A stretch of 64,000 nucleotides of DNA from Amycolatopsis palatopharyngis (GTDB lineage: Bacteria; Actinomycetota; Actinomycetes; Mycobacteriales; Pseudonocardiaceae): positions 62,001-126,000 of the forward strand of contig NZ_PQHZ01000013.1 of the NCBI RefSeq assembly GCF_003385185.1. The letters run 5' to 3'. A model generated the notes under the pieces. That model was not told where the DNA came from and ran no database searches. It was given only the letters and a program-made list of their open reading frames with translations. The translations under genes and the position numbers were made by a program. This document shows positions 49,895-60,200 of the stretch, one piece after another; the first letter of the stretch is position 1; every line of letters starts with the position of its first letter.

Positions 49895-51622
49895 TCAGCT
49901 CGTGATGAGGTAGCCGAGCAGCAGTTCGCGGGTCTCGCCCTCACAGTTCGAGTTCAGCGAGTCGAAGTGGCTGTCACCCGCGTTGCAGCGGTACAGAGGC
50001 AGCGATGACACACCCTCCGGCGCCGCCGCGAATATGTAGCCGAGCAGGCCGATCGCCCGCTGTCCTTCGCAACCGCCCGACTGGTCGATGGAGGAGAACC
50101 AGTCCCCGTCGCGATTGGCCAGCGTGCACGCGTACAGCTTCCGGGCTCCCTGCTCGGGAGCCGCCGCGAGCGAGCCGAACACGCCTTCGGCGGAAAAACC
50201 GGGTGGCACGTCGACGTTGCTGGTCCCGCTGAAATGCGGCCCCTCGGGGTGGTTGTACCTGGTCAGCGGAAGCAGGTCGCGTTTGGGCGCGGCCGGTTGC
50301 GCGGGGGCGCCGTCCTCGGTGCGTTCCACGTCTTTCCCCGTCCCCGGGTCACTCTCGCCGGCATTCCCGGACTTGTCCGCCCTGTCCACCGGGCCCGCTT
50401 CCACCCGCTCGGCGGTCTCGCCTGTGGCGGCCTGTGTTTTCGACGTCGCCGGGTTCTCCGGGGTCGCGCCGGCGCGGGTCGTCGCATCGAGCTCGGCAGG
50501 CGCGGACGCGCCGGAGTCATCGGTGTCCGCCGCCGTGGCGGCGCCGCGCTCGGAGTCCGGTGGAATCAGGAAGATCGCCCCGAGCGCCACGATCACCGCC
50601 ACCGCGGTGCCCGCCAGCAGGAGCAGACCGCGACGCCGCCTCGGCTCGTTCCCGGGCGGAGCGGATTCGACGTCAGCCCCTGCCCCGGAGTCGTGCCACG
50701 GTGCGGGCGGCGGTTCGTTCGGCACGGCAGCGGTGGCGGCGTCGACGTACCGGGTGGGTGCCTCCTCGACCGGCAAGGCCTGGGTGGCGTCTGCGCCGGC
50801 CACGGCCGAAAGCAGGGGCATCGCCCGCTCCGCGGTCAGCCGGTCCGGCATGGACTGGGTCAGCAGCCCCTGGACCACGACGGCCAGTTGTCCCCGGCAA
50901 CGGCGCACCTGCGGCTGTTCGTACATGATCGCGTGCACGGTGGCCGCCGTGCTGTCGCGCCGGAAGGGAGCCTGCCCTTCCACGGCGTGAAACAGGGTCG
51001 CGCCCAGCGACCAGAGGTCGGAGGCGGGCGCGGGACTCGCCCCGGCGAACAACTCCGGAGCCATGTAACCCGGCGATCCCATGATGCCGCCGGTCATGGT
51101 CAGACTCGGATCGTCCATCGCCTTGGCGATCCCGAAGTCGGCGAGCTTCACCCGGCCGTTCGGCAGCACCATGATGTTGGCGGGCTTGACGTCACGATGC
51201 ACGATTCCGGCCGCATGCGCCGCCTGCAGGGCACCGAGGACCTGCGCGCCGATATCCGCGACCCTGGCGGCGTCGAGCGGCCCCTGCTGCGCCATCAGTT
51301 CGGCCAGGGTGGGCGCGTTGACGAGCTCCATCACGATGTAGGTGACGTCCTGCTCGGTGAGCACGTCGTACACGATCACGACGGATGGATCGTTCAGCCT
51401 GCCCGCGGTGCGGGCCTCGCGCAGCACCCGCTCGACGTAGGTCGCTCGCTCGGCCGCACCCGCGCCGAGCGGCGCGCGCAGCTCCTTCAGCGCGACCTGA
51501 CGGCCGATGACCCGATCGTCGGCGCGCCAGACGACTCCCATGCCGCCCCGGCCGAGCTCGTCCAGGATCGCGTATCTACCCGCTACCACTCTCGGCCTGC
51601 GGGAGTTGACCTCGTTGTGCAC
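49895..51622 (-). CDS. Receptor-type Ser/Thr protein kinase with DUF5648-like ectodomain
   Basis: 575-residue Hanks-type kinase. Catalytic domain residues about 10-270: GRGGMGVVWRADD (P-loop), VALKEL (Lys), HRDVKPANIM (catalytic loop), ADFGIAKAM (DFG), GSPGYMAPELF (APE). One membrane helix (GLLLLAGTAVAVIVALGAIFL) near 350 is followed by a Ser/Thr/Asp linker and a C-terminal domain of three similar repeats with YRC/YAC, G(D)xHF/DWF and CEG..LLGYL, matching DUF5648-type lectin-like repeats. GTG at 51622 follows GGGGGG; GTG 51643 is less likely. The ectodomain may sense a wall or glycan ligand. Confidence 0.93.
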   Translation of the reverse strand: MHNEVNSRRPRVVAGRYAILDELGRGGMGVVWRADDRVIGRQVALKELRAPLGAGAAERATYVERVLREARTAGRLNDPSVVIVYDVLTEQDVTYIVMELVNAPTLAELMAQQGPLDAARVADIGAQVLGALQAAHAAGIVHRDVKPANIMVLPNGRVKLADFGIAKAMDDPSLTMTGGIMGSPGYMAPELFAGASPAPASDLWSLGATLFHAVEGQAPFRRDSTAATVHAIMYEQPQVRRCRGQLAVVVQGLLTQSMPDRLTAERAMPLLSAVAGADATQALPVEEAPTRYVDAATAAVPNEPPPAPWHDSGAGADVESAPPGNEPRRRRGLLLLAGTAVAVIVALGAIFLIPPDSERGAATAADTDDSGASAPAELDATTRAGATPENPATSKTQAATGETAERVEAGPVDRADKSGNAGESDPGTGKDVERTEDGAPAQPAAPKRDLLPLTRYNHPEGPHFSGTSNVDVPPGFSAEGVFGSLAAAPEQGARKLYACTLANRDGDWFSSIDQSGGCEGQRAIGLLGYIFAAAPEGVSSLPLYRCNAGDSHFDSLNSNCEGETRELLLGYLITS

Positions 51623-51700
51623 CCGTCCCCCCTCGTCGACCACGGGCTCGTGGACGCGACGACATGCTAGCGAGGTAGGGCTGCCCGGCTACCGAACACC

Positions 51701-52048
51701 TCAGTTCCCGTACTGCTTCGTCTCCGGCCGTTCGATCAGCAGGGCGTGCGCGGCTTCGTCGGCGACGGGCCGGTGCTGAACTCCCTTCGGCACCACGAAC
51801 AGGTCACCCGCGTTCAGGACGACCGGGTCCCGCCCTTCCAGCTCGATCCGGAAGCTGCCGTCCCAGCAGAGGAACAACTCGTCCTCGTCGTGGTGATGCC
51901 AGGGAAACTCGCCATGCAGCTCGGCGACGCGTACGACGGTGTCGTTCACCAACGCCAGGTCTTGTGGCCGGAAGGGGCCGGACAGAGCCGCGATCGTCTT
52001 TGGGATGGACACGTGCCCGACGGAAGTACTGGTCGTTTCCTCGCTCAT
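51701..52048 (-). CDS. Cupin-domain protein
   Basis: 115-residue single cupin. ELHGEFPWHHHDEDELFLCW carries the HxHxxxxE metal-ligand motif (HHHDEDE), and GDLFVVPKGVQHRPVADEAA the second His motif. Function cannot be specified; small cupins include isomerases and dioxygenase-like proteins. ATG at 52048 has AGAGG about 9 bp upstream; ATG 52057 lies directly against it. It ends near the start of the divergent kinase region. Confidence 0.85.
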   Translation of the reverse strand: MSEETTSTSVGHVSIPKTIAALSGPFRPQDLALVNDTVVRVAELHGEFPWHHHDEDELFLCWDGSFRIELEGRDPVVLNAGDLFVVPKGVQHRPVADEAAHALLIERPETKQYGN

Positions 52049-52168
52049 GTCCACCATCCTCTGCCCGGCTCTGCCTTGACTCCAGAGCCAATCGGCAGTA
52101 ATTGGTTTGCCCGTCGGGAGGACGTGCTGAGCGAGGCCGTCGCCCGTGGCGCACGTAATCTCGGCAGG

Positions 52169-52873
52169 GTGGATGATCCCTTCGTCATCGCGGTGGCCCA
52201 GCCCCTGACGGTGAGCCACGACTCCGCCGCGAACGCGCTGGCACATGCGCACGCCGTGCGGGCTGCCGAGGCCAGGGTGGTGGTCTTTCCCGAGCTCTCC
52301 CTGACCGGCTACGAACTCGACGCCGAAGCGATCGCCGTCGACGACCCCCGTCTCGCACCGCTGGTGCAAGCCTGCGCCGATACGGGGTCGATCGCGCTGG
52401 CGGGCGCCCCCACTCTGGACGAGGCGGGGCGATCGCACATCGCGATGCTGGCTGTCGACGGTGCCGGGGCGAGGGTGGCGTACCGGAAGATGTGGTTGGG
52501 AGCCAAGGAAACCGAACGGTTCACCCCGGGAACCGAGCCTGCCGTGCTCGACGTCGACGGCCTACGACTGGGGCTGGCCATCTGCAAGGACACCGGTGTC
52601 GTCCAGCACGCGGCGGACAGCGTCGCCCTCGGCATCGACATCTACGTCGCTGGTGTCGTGCATTCCGCTGCCGAGGAAGCCGTGCACGACGAACGCGCCC
52701 GCCGGGTGGCGGGCGTCCACGGCGTGTGGGTCGCGACGGCCAGTTTCGCCGGTCCCACCGGCTGCGGCTTCAGCGAAACGGCAGGCCGCTCGGGCATCTG
52801 GAACGCGCACGGCGACCCCGTGGCACAGGCGGGACCAGAGATCGGGGCACTCGTCAGGACCGCGCTGAGGTGA
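52169..52873 (+). CDS. Carbon-nitrogen hydrolase (nitrilase superfamily)
   Basis: 234-residue nitrilase-fold amidohydrolase. The Glu-Lys-Cys triad is visible: VVVFPELSLTGYEL (Glu), AYRKMWLGAKETERFTPG (Lys), LGLAICKDTGVVQHAADSVA (Cys in ICKDTG). Compared with typical members, the region after Cys is IDIYVAGVVHSAAEEAVHDE, which is family-like. TAATCT 7 bp before GTG marks a leaderless start. It is divergent from the cupin gene. The substrate is unknown; omega-amidase or carbamoyl substrates are possible. Confidence 0.9.
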   Translation: MDDPFVIAVAQPLTVSHDSAANALAHAHAVRAAEARVVVFPELSLTGYELDAEAIAVDDPRLAPLVQACADTGSIALAGAPTLDEAGRSHIAMLAVDGAGARVAYRKMWLGAKETERFTPGTEPAVLDVDGLRLGLAICKDTGVVQHAADSVALGIDIYVAGVVHSAAEEAVHDERARRVAGVHGVWVATASFAGPTGCGFSETAGRSGIWNAHGDPVAQAGPEIGALVRTALR

Positions 52874-52924
52874 GCGCCGGCTGCGCGAGCCGGGAGCAGC
52901 GCCACGGCCAGTGCAGCCGGGGGA

Positions 52925-53587
52925 CTAACCCTCCTGGATCCCAAGTCCGACGGGGCAGCTGACACCGGTGCCGCCGAGGCCGCAGTAGCCGTCCGGCACC
53001 TTGTGCAGGTACTGCTGGTGGTAGTCCTCGGCGTAGAAGAATTCCCGCAGCGGGGCCAGTTCGGTGCTGATCTCGCCCTGGCCTGCCGACCGGAGGGCCG
53101 ATTGGAACGCATCCCTCGACGTCTCGGCCGCCACCTGCTGCGCGTCGTCGGTGTAGTAGATCGCGGAGCGGTACTGGGTACCCACGTCGTTGCCCTGCCG
53201 CATGCCCTGGGTCGGGTCGTGGCCCTCCCAGAACACCTTCAGCAGGGTCTCGTAGCTCACCTGCGCGGGGTCGTAGACGACGAGAACGGCCTCGGTGTGC
53301 CCGGTCAGGCCGCTGCAGACCTCCTCGTACGTCGGATTCGGGGTGTGCCCGCCCGCGTAGCCGACCGCCGTCGAGTGGACCCCGGGGGTCTGCCAGAACA
53401 GCCGCTCGGCGCCCCAGAAGCAACCCAGCCCGAAGACGGCGGTACGCATGCCTTCCGGGAACGGGGGCTTGATCCGCCGATCGTGGTGAACCGCGTGCCG
53501 CTCCGGCACGGCCAGTGGCGCATCCCGGCCGGGGAGCGCCTCATCGGCGGAAACGGACCGTGTCTTGTCTCGACCAAACCACGACAT
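52925..53587 (-). CDS. msrA: Peptide methionine sulfoxide reductase A
   Basis: 220-residue MsrA repairing methionine-S-sulfoxide. The catalytic motif [15 protein letters not shown] (GCFWG) is at residues about 51-65; [39 protein letters not shown] and [11 protein letters not shown] follow. The C-terminal [15 protein letters not shown] provides resolving cysteines. TACAGT 6 bp before ATG suggests a leaderless transcript. Convergent with the nitrilase-family gene. Confidence 0.97.
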   Translation of the reverse strand: MSWFGRDKTRSVSADEALPGRDAPLAVPERHAVHHDRRIKPPFPEGMRTAVFGLGCFWGAERLFWQTPGVHSTAVGYAGGHTPNPTYEEVCSGLTGHTEAVLVVYDPAQVSYETLLKVFWEGHDPTQGMRQGNDVGTQYRSAIYYTDDAQQVAAETSRDAFQSALRSAGQGEISTELAPLREFFYAEDYHQQYLHKVPDGYCGLGGTGVSCPVGLGIQEG

Positions 53588-53715
53588 ACTTCAACTGTAC
53601 GCAGCCCGGCCACCTCACATTCCCGGATCGACCCGCGCAATAACCTGTACTGGCGGCAGCACCCGGGCACACTCGGGCGGGCGACGAGCGCAGTGGTCAC
53701 GAGCGGGGGTCGGAG

Positions 53716-54810
53716 ATGGGTTGGCAGGAGGAACTGCGGCGCCTCGATGCGGAGCTGGCCGACGGGAAAATCACCCACGACCAGCATCGAAGGCTGCGCG
53801 ACGAACTGCTCGCGTCGGCGTCGGGCGGGGCGATGGCCTCTCCCAGGGTATCGCCCCTTCGCCGGAGCGAAACGGCCTGGCGCAGCACGAACCCCGGCCA
53901 CGAGCCGCAGCCGGCGCAGGCCCCCGAGCCGCCCGCTCCGGAACCGGCACCGGCGGAAGCCCCGAAACGACAGTCACCCGCGGCCGCACTGCTGGACAAC
54001 GGCAGGCCGACAACCGCGCCGAGCCCGGCCGATCACCGGCGTACCGAGTCCATGGCGTACCCAGCACTCGACCAGCCCACACAGGTGCTGCGCCCCGTGC
54101 CCGCCCTGCCGCCGCTGACACCGTCCAGGCAGCGGATGCCGGCATCCGGCGGTCCAGCCGCCACCGCGCCGCATACGCCATCCCGCGGCAGCGGCCAGAA
54201 ACCGACCTGGATCTTCATCTCGCTCGGCGTGCTGCTGGTGCTTGCGCTGATCATCGGTGGTGCCTGGTGGCTGGGCCGTGACGGCGGAGACTCCGGCGGT
54301 TCGGCCGCGCAGCCCGGCACGAACGCGATACCCGGCGACTCCGCCGAGGTCGCACTGGAGGACCGGCTACCAGCGCTGCCGGGCAGGGCGAGCGCGAACA
54401 ACTCCACCCTGTCGATCGACAAGGGTGTCGAACTCGATCTGTACCCCGAACAGGCAGCGGCGACCTTCCGCGAACACGATGCGACCAAGGTCATCCACCG
54501 GGGTTCGACCGAAGGAGACAGGTCTTACTTCCTGCTGGTGATCCCCACACCCGACGCGAACAGCGCCCAAGCACTCGCCGACGACATGCGCGGTCTGGCG
54601 TCGAGCAGCGGATACGCTCAGCTCGACGCCACGCAACCGGCACTGAGCACCGAGTCCGGCGACCGGAGAATGCATATGTCCTGGTACGCCTCGAACGAGA
54701 CCGCGGTGAACATTTGGGTGTCGCAACCACGCGAGGGTGATCGGAGAGCACTCACCGCGGAACTGAACCGGACGATCGATTCGCTTGGCGCTGTGCTGCC
54801 TCCTGGCTGA
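53716..54810 (+). CDS. SHOCT-like N-terminal, single-pass membrane protein (paralogue 1)
   Basis: 364-residue protein. The N-terminus MGWQEELRRLDAELADGKIT, then HDQHRRLRDELLASA resembles the SHOCT motif (short helical oligomerisation domain). A Pro/Ala/Glu-rich linker of about 130 residues leads to a membrane helix (PTWIFISLGVLLVLALIIGG) near 168, then an outer domain of about 160 residues (STLSIDKGVELDLYPEQAAA, YFLLVIPTPDANSAQALADD, MSWYASNETAVNIWVSQPRE). The gene at 62027 has the same plan. The 3' end overlaps the convergent acyltransferase gene by 59 bp. Function unknown. Confidence 0.82.
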   Translation: MGWQEELRRLDAELADGKITHDQHRRLRDELLASASGGAMASPRVSPLRRSETAWRSTNPGHEPQPAQAPEPPAPEPAPAEAPKRQSPAAALLDNGRPTTAPSPADHRRTESMAYPALDQPTQVLRPVPALPPLTPSRQRMPASGGPAATAPHTPSRGSGQKPTWIFISLGVLLVLALIIGGAWWLGRDGGDSGGSAAQPGTNAIPGDSAEVALEDRLPALPGRASANNSTLSIDKGVELDLYPEQAAATFREHDATKVIHRGSTEGDRSYFLLVIPTPDANSAQALADDMRGLASSSGYAQLDATQPALSTESGDRRMHMSWYASNETAVNIWVSQPREGDRRALTAELNRTIDSLGAVLPPG

Positions 54811-55930
54811 CCTCCCCGGCAGCCGGGGCAGACGACGGCTTCCTTGCCTGCGGTTTCCGCAGGTACTTCCGCAGCCGGGCACTGGGTACCTCGACCAGGC
54901 GCCAGGAGAGGACGCCGCAGACGTAGGCGGCCACGACCCCGCAGGCCACGAGTATCCAGGGATCGCGAACTCCGGCTGCGACAATCATCTGTTGCACCGG
55001 AAACCCCCAGAGATACGTGCCGTAGCTGCCCATCACCCAAGGCGCACTCCCCGCCAGCTGTTTCGGCCAGTGGTGAGCCACTACGACGGCGCAGTAGGTG
55101 GCCATGATCGGCAGCAGGAACTGCTCGAAGGACGACGTGCGCAGCAGCAGCCACGCGACGAACAGCACCAGGGCCGGAAACCGGCGCAACGGGATCTTCT
55201 CGCGAAACGAGTACAGCACCATCCCGAGCACGAACGGGACCATGTAGCCGACCAACGGGCCGGTCGGCAGGCTGATTATGAGCGAGCCGGCATCGCCCCC
55301 ATCCGCCTTGATGAGCGTGTCCAGGACGAACACTCCCACCGTCAGCGGAAGCAGAACGACCAGCCGTGGGACACGGAGCACGAGCAGCAAGCCGACGATG
55401 AGCACGATCCCGTAACCGACCAGCTCCATCGGCAACGTCCAGATCGACCCGTTCACCGAGTACGGGTACGGGTTGTCAGCGAAGACACCGGGCAGGTCGT
55501 GCTGCAGCAGGAGCACGAGGAAGGTGCCGACGAGGTACCGCCAGGTCTGCTTGTCGGCCCAGTAATCCCCCAACGACCACGTCGTGTAGATCGGGCCGAT
55601 CACGAATACCGTGATCACGACGAGAGCCAGGACCGGAGGCAGGATCCGGAGCAGTCGCCGCGCACAGAACCGCCACCAACTCGGGTCGCGCTGCCAGCTA
55701 CCGCTGATCTGGTAACCGCTCATCGCGAACACCACCATCAGCGCGAGGTGCCCCGGCGCGAACTGCCAAGAGGACGGCACGAGGGAGGCACCCTTGTACA
55801 TGGCCAGTCCCGCGCTGTGATTGGTGATCACGATGAAGGCAGCCACCAGGCGAAGCCAAGCAAAGCCGAGGTTGCGGTCCGCGTATCCGCTGTGCGATCG
55901 GCGGGGAAGCGGTTCCCCTCCCGCGACCAT
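54752..55930 (-). CDS. Acyltransferase-3 (OafA/YrhL-like) membrane protein
   Basis: 392-residue integral membrane acyltransferase with 10-11 helices, likely transferring acetyl groups to surface glycans. Family marks: NLGFAWLRLVAAFIVITNHS (catalytic His), AFAMSGYQISGSWQRDPSWW then RFCARRLLRILPPVLALV, and SWRLVEVPSARLRKYLRKP. ATG at 55930 has GGGGGAG 5 bp upstream. Tandem to a closely similar gene, so a recent duplication is likely. The third gene of the glycan operon that begins at 60374. The C-terminus overlaps the convergent gene. Confidence 0.9.
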   Translation of the reverse strand: MVAGGEPLPRRSHSGYADRNLGFAWLRLVAAFIVITNHSAGLAMYKGASLVPSSWQFAPGHLALMVVFAMSGYQISGSWQRDPSWWRFCARRLLRILPPVLALVVITVFVIGPIYTTWSLGDYWADKQTWRYLVGTFLVLLLQHDLPGVFADNPYPYSVNGSIWTLPMELVGYGIVLIVGLLLVLRVPRLVVLLPLTVGVFVLDTLIKADGGDAGSLIISLPTGPLVGYMVPFVLGMVLYSFREKIPLRRFPALVLFVAWLLLRTSSFEQFLLPIMATYCAVVVAHHWPKQLAGSAPWVMGSYGTYLWGFPVQQMIVAAGVRDPWILVACGVVAAYVCGVLSWRLVEVPSARLRKYLRKPQARKPSSAPAAGEVSQEAAQRQANRSSGSVPR

Positions 55931-56042
55931 TCCAACTCCCCCAATCCCCAGCGCGCAGACAGTCGCGACGACCGCCCAGGTTACAGATCGTGTCCGCTTT
56001 GTCAGGACCTTCCCGGAGATCCTGAGCCACAGGTCACGCTCG

Positions 56043-57182
56043 TCAGGGTGCGCGAACCCTGGCGATCGGCTGGGTGATCTCGGCCGCGCCGGGCGACAAC
56101 ACGGGCTTCGGTGCCCGCAGGTACCTGCGCAGTTTCTGCGTGGGTACCTCGACCAGTAGCCAGGACAGCACTCCGCACGCGTACGAGATGGGAACGGCAA
56201 GTGCCATCAGCACCCACTGATCACGCACTCCACTGTGGATGATCATCTGCTGCACCGGGAAGGCCCAGATGTACATGCCGTAGCTGCCGAAGATCAGCCA
56301 TCCGCTGACCTCTAGGCGCCGGGGCCAGTGATGGGCCAGCACAATGGCGCCGTAGCCGGCCGCCGCGGGCAGCAGGTATCGGTCCAGCGGAGTCCAATGC
56401 GCTCCGACCCAGCAGGCGAAGAGAACCCCCGCCACGAGCGGGCGCAACGGTATCCGGTCGCGGAACGTGTGCATCGCCATTCCGATGACGAACGGCACCA
56501 TGAAGGACACCAGCGATCCCGTCGGCACGCTGAGCAGGGAACCGGCGTCTCCGTTGAAGCCGAAGGTCGCCTGGAACATGCCGTCCAGGACGACCAGTCC
56601 TGCCAGCAGCGGAAGGATCACCAGTCGCGTCACGCCGAACGCGATCACCAGCCCGACCACGAGCACGATTCCGTAGCCGATCAACTCCATCGGCAACGTC
56701 CACAATGACCCGTTCACCGACCACGGATAGGGGTTGTCGACGAAGACTCCGGGCAGGGTGTGCTGCAGCAACAGCAGCAACGAAGTCCCCAGCAGATAGC
56801 GCCAGGTCTGCAGGTTCGCCCAATAGTCGGCGCTGGAAAGCACGGTGAAGATCGGCCCGATCACGAACACGGTGATCATCACGACGACGAGCAACGGCGG
56901 CAGGATTCGCAGCAGGCGCCTGGCGCTGAAGCGCCACCACGAGGAGTCCCTGGCCCAGCTGTCGCTGATCTGGTAGCCGCTCATCGCGAAGAACGCCATC
57001 AACGCGATGTACCCAGGCGAGGCCTGCCAGCTCGCCGGAAAGACCGTGAGCCGTTCGGGGTGCACGAGCGGGGAGCTGTGGTCGATGACCACGAGCGTCG
57101 CGCCGATCATCCGCAGCCAGGCGAAGCCGATGTTGGGGTCGGCGTGGTCGCGCACCACGGCCTTGCGGTGAGAGGTCGGCAC
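56043..57182 (-). CDS. Acyltransferase-3 (OafA/YrhL-like) membrane protein, paralogue of 54752-55930
   Basis: 379-residue polytopic acyltransferase. NIGFAWLRMIGATLVVIDHS, FFAMSGYQISDSWARDSSWW, RFSARRLLRILPPLLVVVMI and SWLLVEVPTQKLRRYLRAP correspond one-for-one with the neighbour. GTG at 57182 has GGAGGGG. It follows the large glycosyltransferase gene by 18 bp and shares its operon. Each copy may modify a different sugar position. Confidence 0.9.
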   Translation of the reverse strand: MPTSHRKAVVRDHADPNIGFAWLRMIGATLVVIDHSSPLVHPERLTVFPASWQASPGYIALMAFFAMSGYQISDSWARDSSWWRFSARRLLRILPPLLVVVMITVFVIGPIFTVLSSADYWANLQTWRYLLGTSLLLLLQHTLPGVFVDNPYPWSVNGSLWTLPMELIGYGIVLVVGLVIAFGVTRLVILPLLAGLVVLDGMFQATFGFNGDAGSLLSVPTGSLVSFMVPFVIGMAMHTFRDRIPLRPLVAGVLFACWVGAHWTPLDRYLLPAAAGYGAIVLAHHWPRRLEVSGWLIFGSYGMYIWAFPVQQMIIHSGVRDQWVLMALAVPISYACGVLSWLLVEVPTQKLRRYLRAPKPVLSPGAAEITQPIARVRAP

Positions 57183-57200
57183 GTCTGAGCCCCTCCCCGA

Positions 57201-60200
57201 TTAGTGCGAGCGCGTCCGGGCGAGCACCCCGGAGAGGGTGCTCCTGGCGACATCGGAACCGAATCTGCGGAGCACGGCATCCTTGCCGTGCTCGGACATC
57301 CGCAGCCACAACGAGTCGTCGTCGAGCAGGGTGACGATCGCCGAGGCGAGGTCCTCGGCCGTGTCTCCGATGAGGATGTCCCTGCCGGCAACCAGGTGCA
57401 TGCCCTCCGCAGCAAGTTCGGTACCGGCGACGGGTACGCCGTGCCCGAGGCTTTCGCCGACCTTGCCCTTCACTCCGGCACCGAACCGAAGTGGGGCGAC
57501 GACGACCCTGGCCGAGCGGTAGGACGATTCGAGGTCGTCCACCCAGCCGTGCACAACCACACCGCCGTCGGCCAGGTCCAGCATCTCCTGCGGCGGGTTG
57601 CTGCCCACGATGTGGGCGACCGCGTCCGGCCTGCGCCGGTGAACAAGGGGCATGATCTCCCTGCTCAGCCAGAGTGCGGCGTCCCGGTTCGGGATGTGAT
57701 CGAAACTGCCGACGAACAACACGTCCGACCGGCCGTCCGGCACGGCCTGCGCACCGTCCACTGTGTGCACGTTCGACAGCACCTCGACGTGTGCGGAGTC
57801 CACCAGCTCGCCGAGCAGGTCGCGTTCGACGTCGGACACGGTGAACGTGAGGTCCGTGGTCCGGACGAGTCCCAGTTCCATCTCGCGCAACACCTCGACC
57901 CGCCTGCGCAAGGTGGCTTCGGCTGCGGTGTCACCGACCTGCGCTGCCAGATCGGCCTGCCGGGTGAGGCGGAGGAAGTGCAGGTCCACCGTGTCGTACG
58001 CGACGACACAATCCGGTGCGTGTTCGCGGACGTTCTCCAGCAACTGCCAGGCCACCTGGGGCCGGGACAGGATGGTGAGGCGGAGTTCGGCGCCCGCCTC
58101 ACGGAGGAACTCGGCCTGCTCGGCGGGACCGGCGACGACGGTCACCCCGAGCTTCTGCAGTGGCGCGACGTACTTCTCCGGAATCGCATGGTTGATCGGG
58201 AAGAACACCACTCGCTGGTCGAGTTCGACGAGCAACTCAAGCAGCCTGACCATTCGGATCGAGCCCGAATCCTCATCCGGCCGCGGCACCTGGTGATCCG
58301 CGACGAGGACCAGTCCGCCGTGGTGGCCCCTACTCGTCCGTTGCCTGGCCAGCCAGAGATTACGTGGACTCGCCTCGCTCAGGTGCTCCGTCAACACAGA
58401 CGCCCACTTGTCCACGAAGACCGATCGATTGAGTTCCTGGTGGCGCTTCACCCCCGTGGAGACGTCGGTCCCATTGGACACGCCCTCGTGGTGGATGACC
58501 ACGGACGCGGGCTGCACTGTGGTGCGGAAGCCCGCGGCCCGGATCGCGAAGGCGAGGTCGGTGTCCTCGTAGTAGGCGGGGGCGTACCTCGTGTCGAAAC
58601 CGCCGATCCGGTTGAACAGATCGGCGCGTACCAGCAGTGCCGCGCCCGAGCAGTAGTCCACGTCGCGCAGCGTCTGGTAGCGGAGTTCGTGGGTGAACCC
58701 ATTTCTGCCGTAGTTCCAGCCGGTGCCGTCCGCCCAGATGATGCCGCCGCACTCCTGCAGGCGGCCGTCCGGATAAACCAGCTTCGAACCGACCAGGCCC
58801 ACGTCCGCGTGGTCCTCGACCACCTCGACCAGCGTGTCCAGCCAGCCCGGGCGCACCTCGGTGTCGTTGTTGAGGAACATCAGGAGGTTTCCCCTTGCCT
58901 GCTCCGCGCCGAGGTTGCAGGCACCGACGAACCCCAGGTTCCGGGGAGCGCGTACCAGCCGCACCCCGGCGCAGCCCGCCACTCGTTCGGCGGAGTCGTC
59001 GACGGAGGCATCGTCCACGACGATGACCTCGAACGGCGTCGCCGGCAGGTGGACCTCGATCGATTCGAGGCAGCGGCGCGTGTATGACCAGTTCCCGTAG
59101 GTCGGGATGATCACGCTGACGAGCGGCTCGTCGCTCGTGGTGACGGCGACCGGGCCCGGCTGGGCGGCCACCTCGGGGAGTGCTCCGGTCTGCCTGCCGA
59201 GGGCGAACTCATAGGCGTCGCGCCGTCGCGTGCCCCGGGGAGCGACGCGTTCAACGGTCGAGCGGTACCGGCCGATCATCCGCTGTGCCATCGCTGAATG
59301 CTCGGACCGGAGCGTCGCGTTCTGGGTCGCCAGCTCGTGCACGGTCCGCCGCAGTTCGGCGATGTTGCCGGTCAACCAGCTCAGCCTGGCATCGTCGTGC
59401 TCGTTCTTGCGGCGCAGGCGATCGACTTCGGCGGCCACCCTGCGGTGCTCCTCGCGCGCGGTGTGCGCCCGCTCAAGGGCAGCGTCCCGGTCACCGGTCA
59501 GCTCGCGCTCCCGGGCCTCCGCCTCGGTGAGTCGAGTGCTCAGGTCGCGCCTCACCTGCTCGGTCTGCCCGCGCTGCGCTGCTCCTGCCTGTTCGGCGGC
59601 CGAGGCGACGAGCGTCAGGTCCGGGTCCATCAGTACGGACGTGCTCGGCGCCTCGATCTTCCGATCGGCGGCGATGGCGAGCAGGTAGGTGTGCGGGGCT
59701 CCCGCTTCCACGGTCCAGTCCTGTCCCTGACCGCCCCGCAGCGAGTAGGCCTCGGACTCAGCTGGGGAGCCAGCCGCGGCCTGGTCGTGGATCAGGGATC
59801 CGACGGCCACGTTCTGCCGGAGCACGGCGACGTTGGCGAAGCGACTGGAAAGCAGGTCGCGGAACTCGTTCTCGTGTAGTTCGTGCACGTGGAACGGGTT
59901 CTCGTTGCCATGGTCCTCGGTGTACACGGCGACATCGGGTGTGCTGCACAGGAAGACACCACCCGGCGCGAGCCGGTTGCGCACCAGTTCCATCAGCTGG
60001 TCCTGCTCGGCGACGTGCTCGATGGCCTCGAAACAGGTGATCACGTCGAACGGGGCAGCGTCCGCGAGGGCCATCGGGTCGACGATCGAGCCGACCTCGA
60101 ACCTCAGGTTGCCGAACGGATAGCTCCTACCGGCGTGTTCGACGGTGACCGGGTCGATCTCCAGTCCGACCACCGAACTCGCCTTCGCGGCCATCAGCGC

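Noticed and set aside
57204..59087. 627-codon plus-strand open frame opposite the glycosyltransferase fusion
   Set aside because: Composition and lack of motifs mark it as a shadow of the coding strand.
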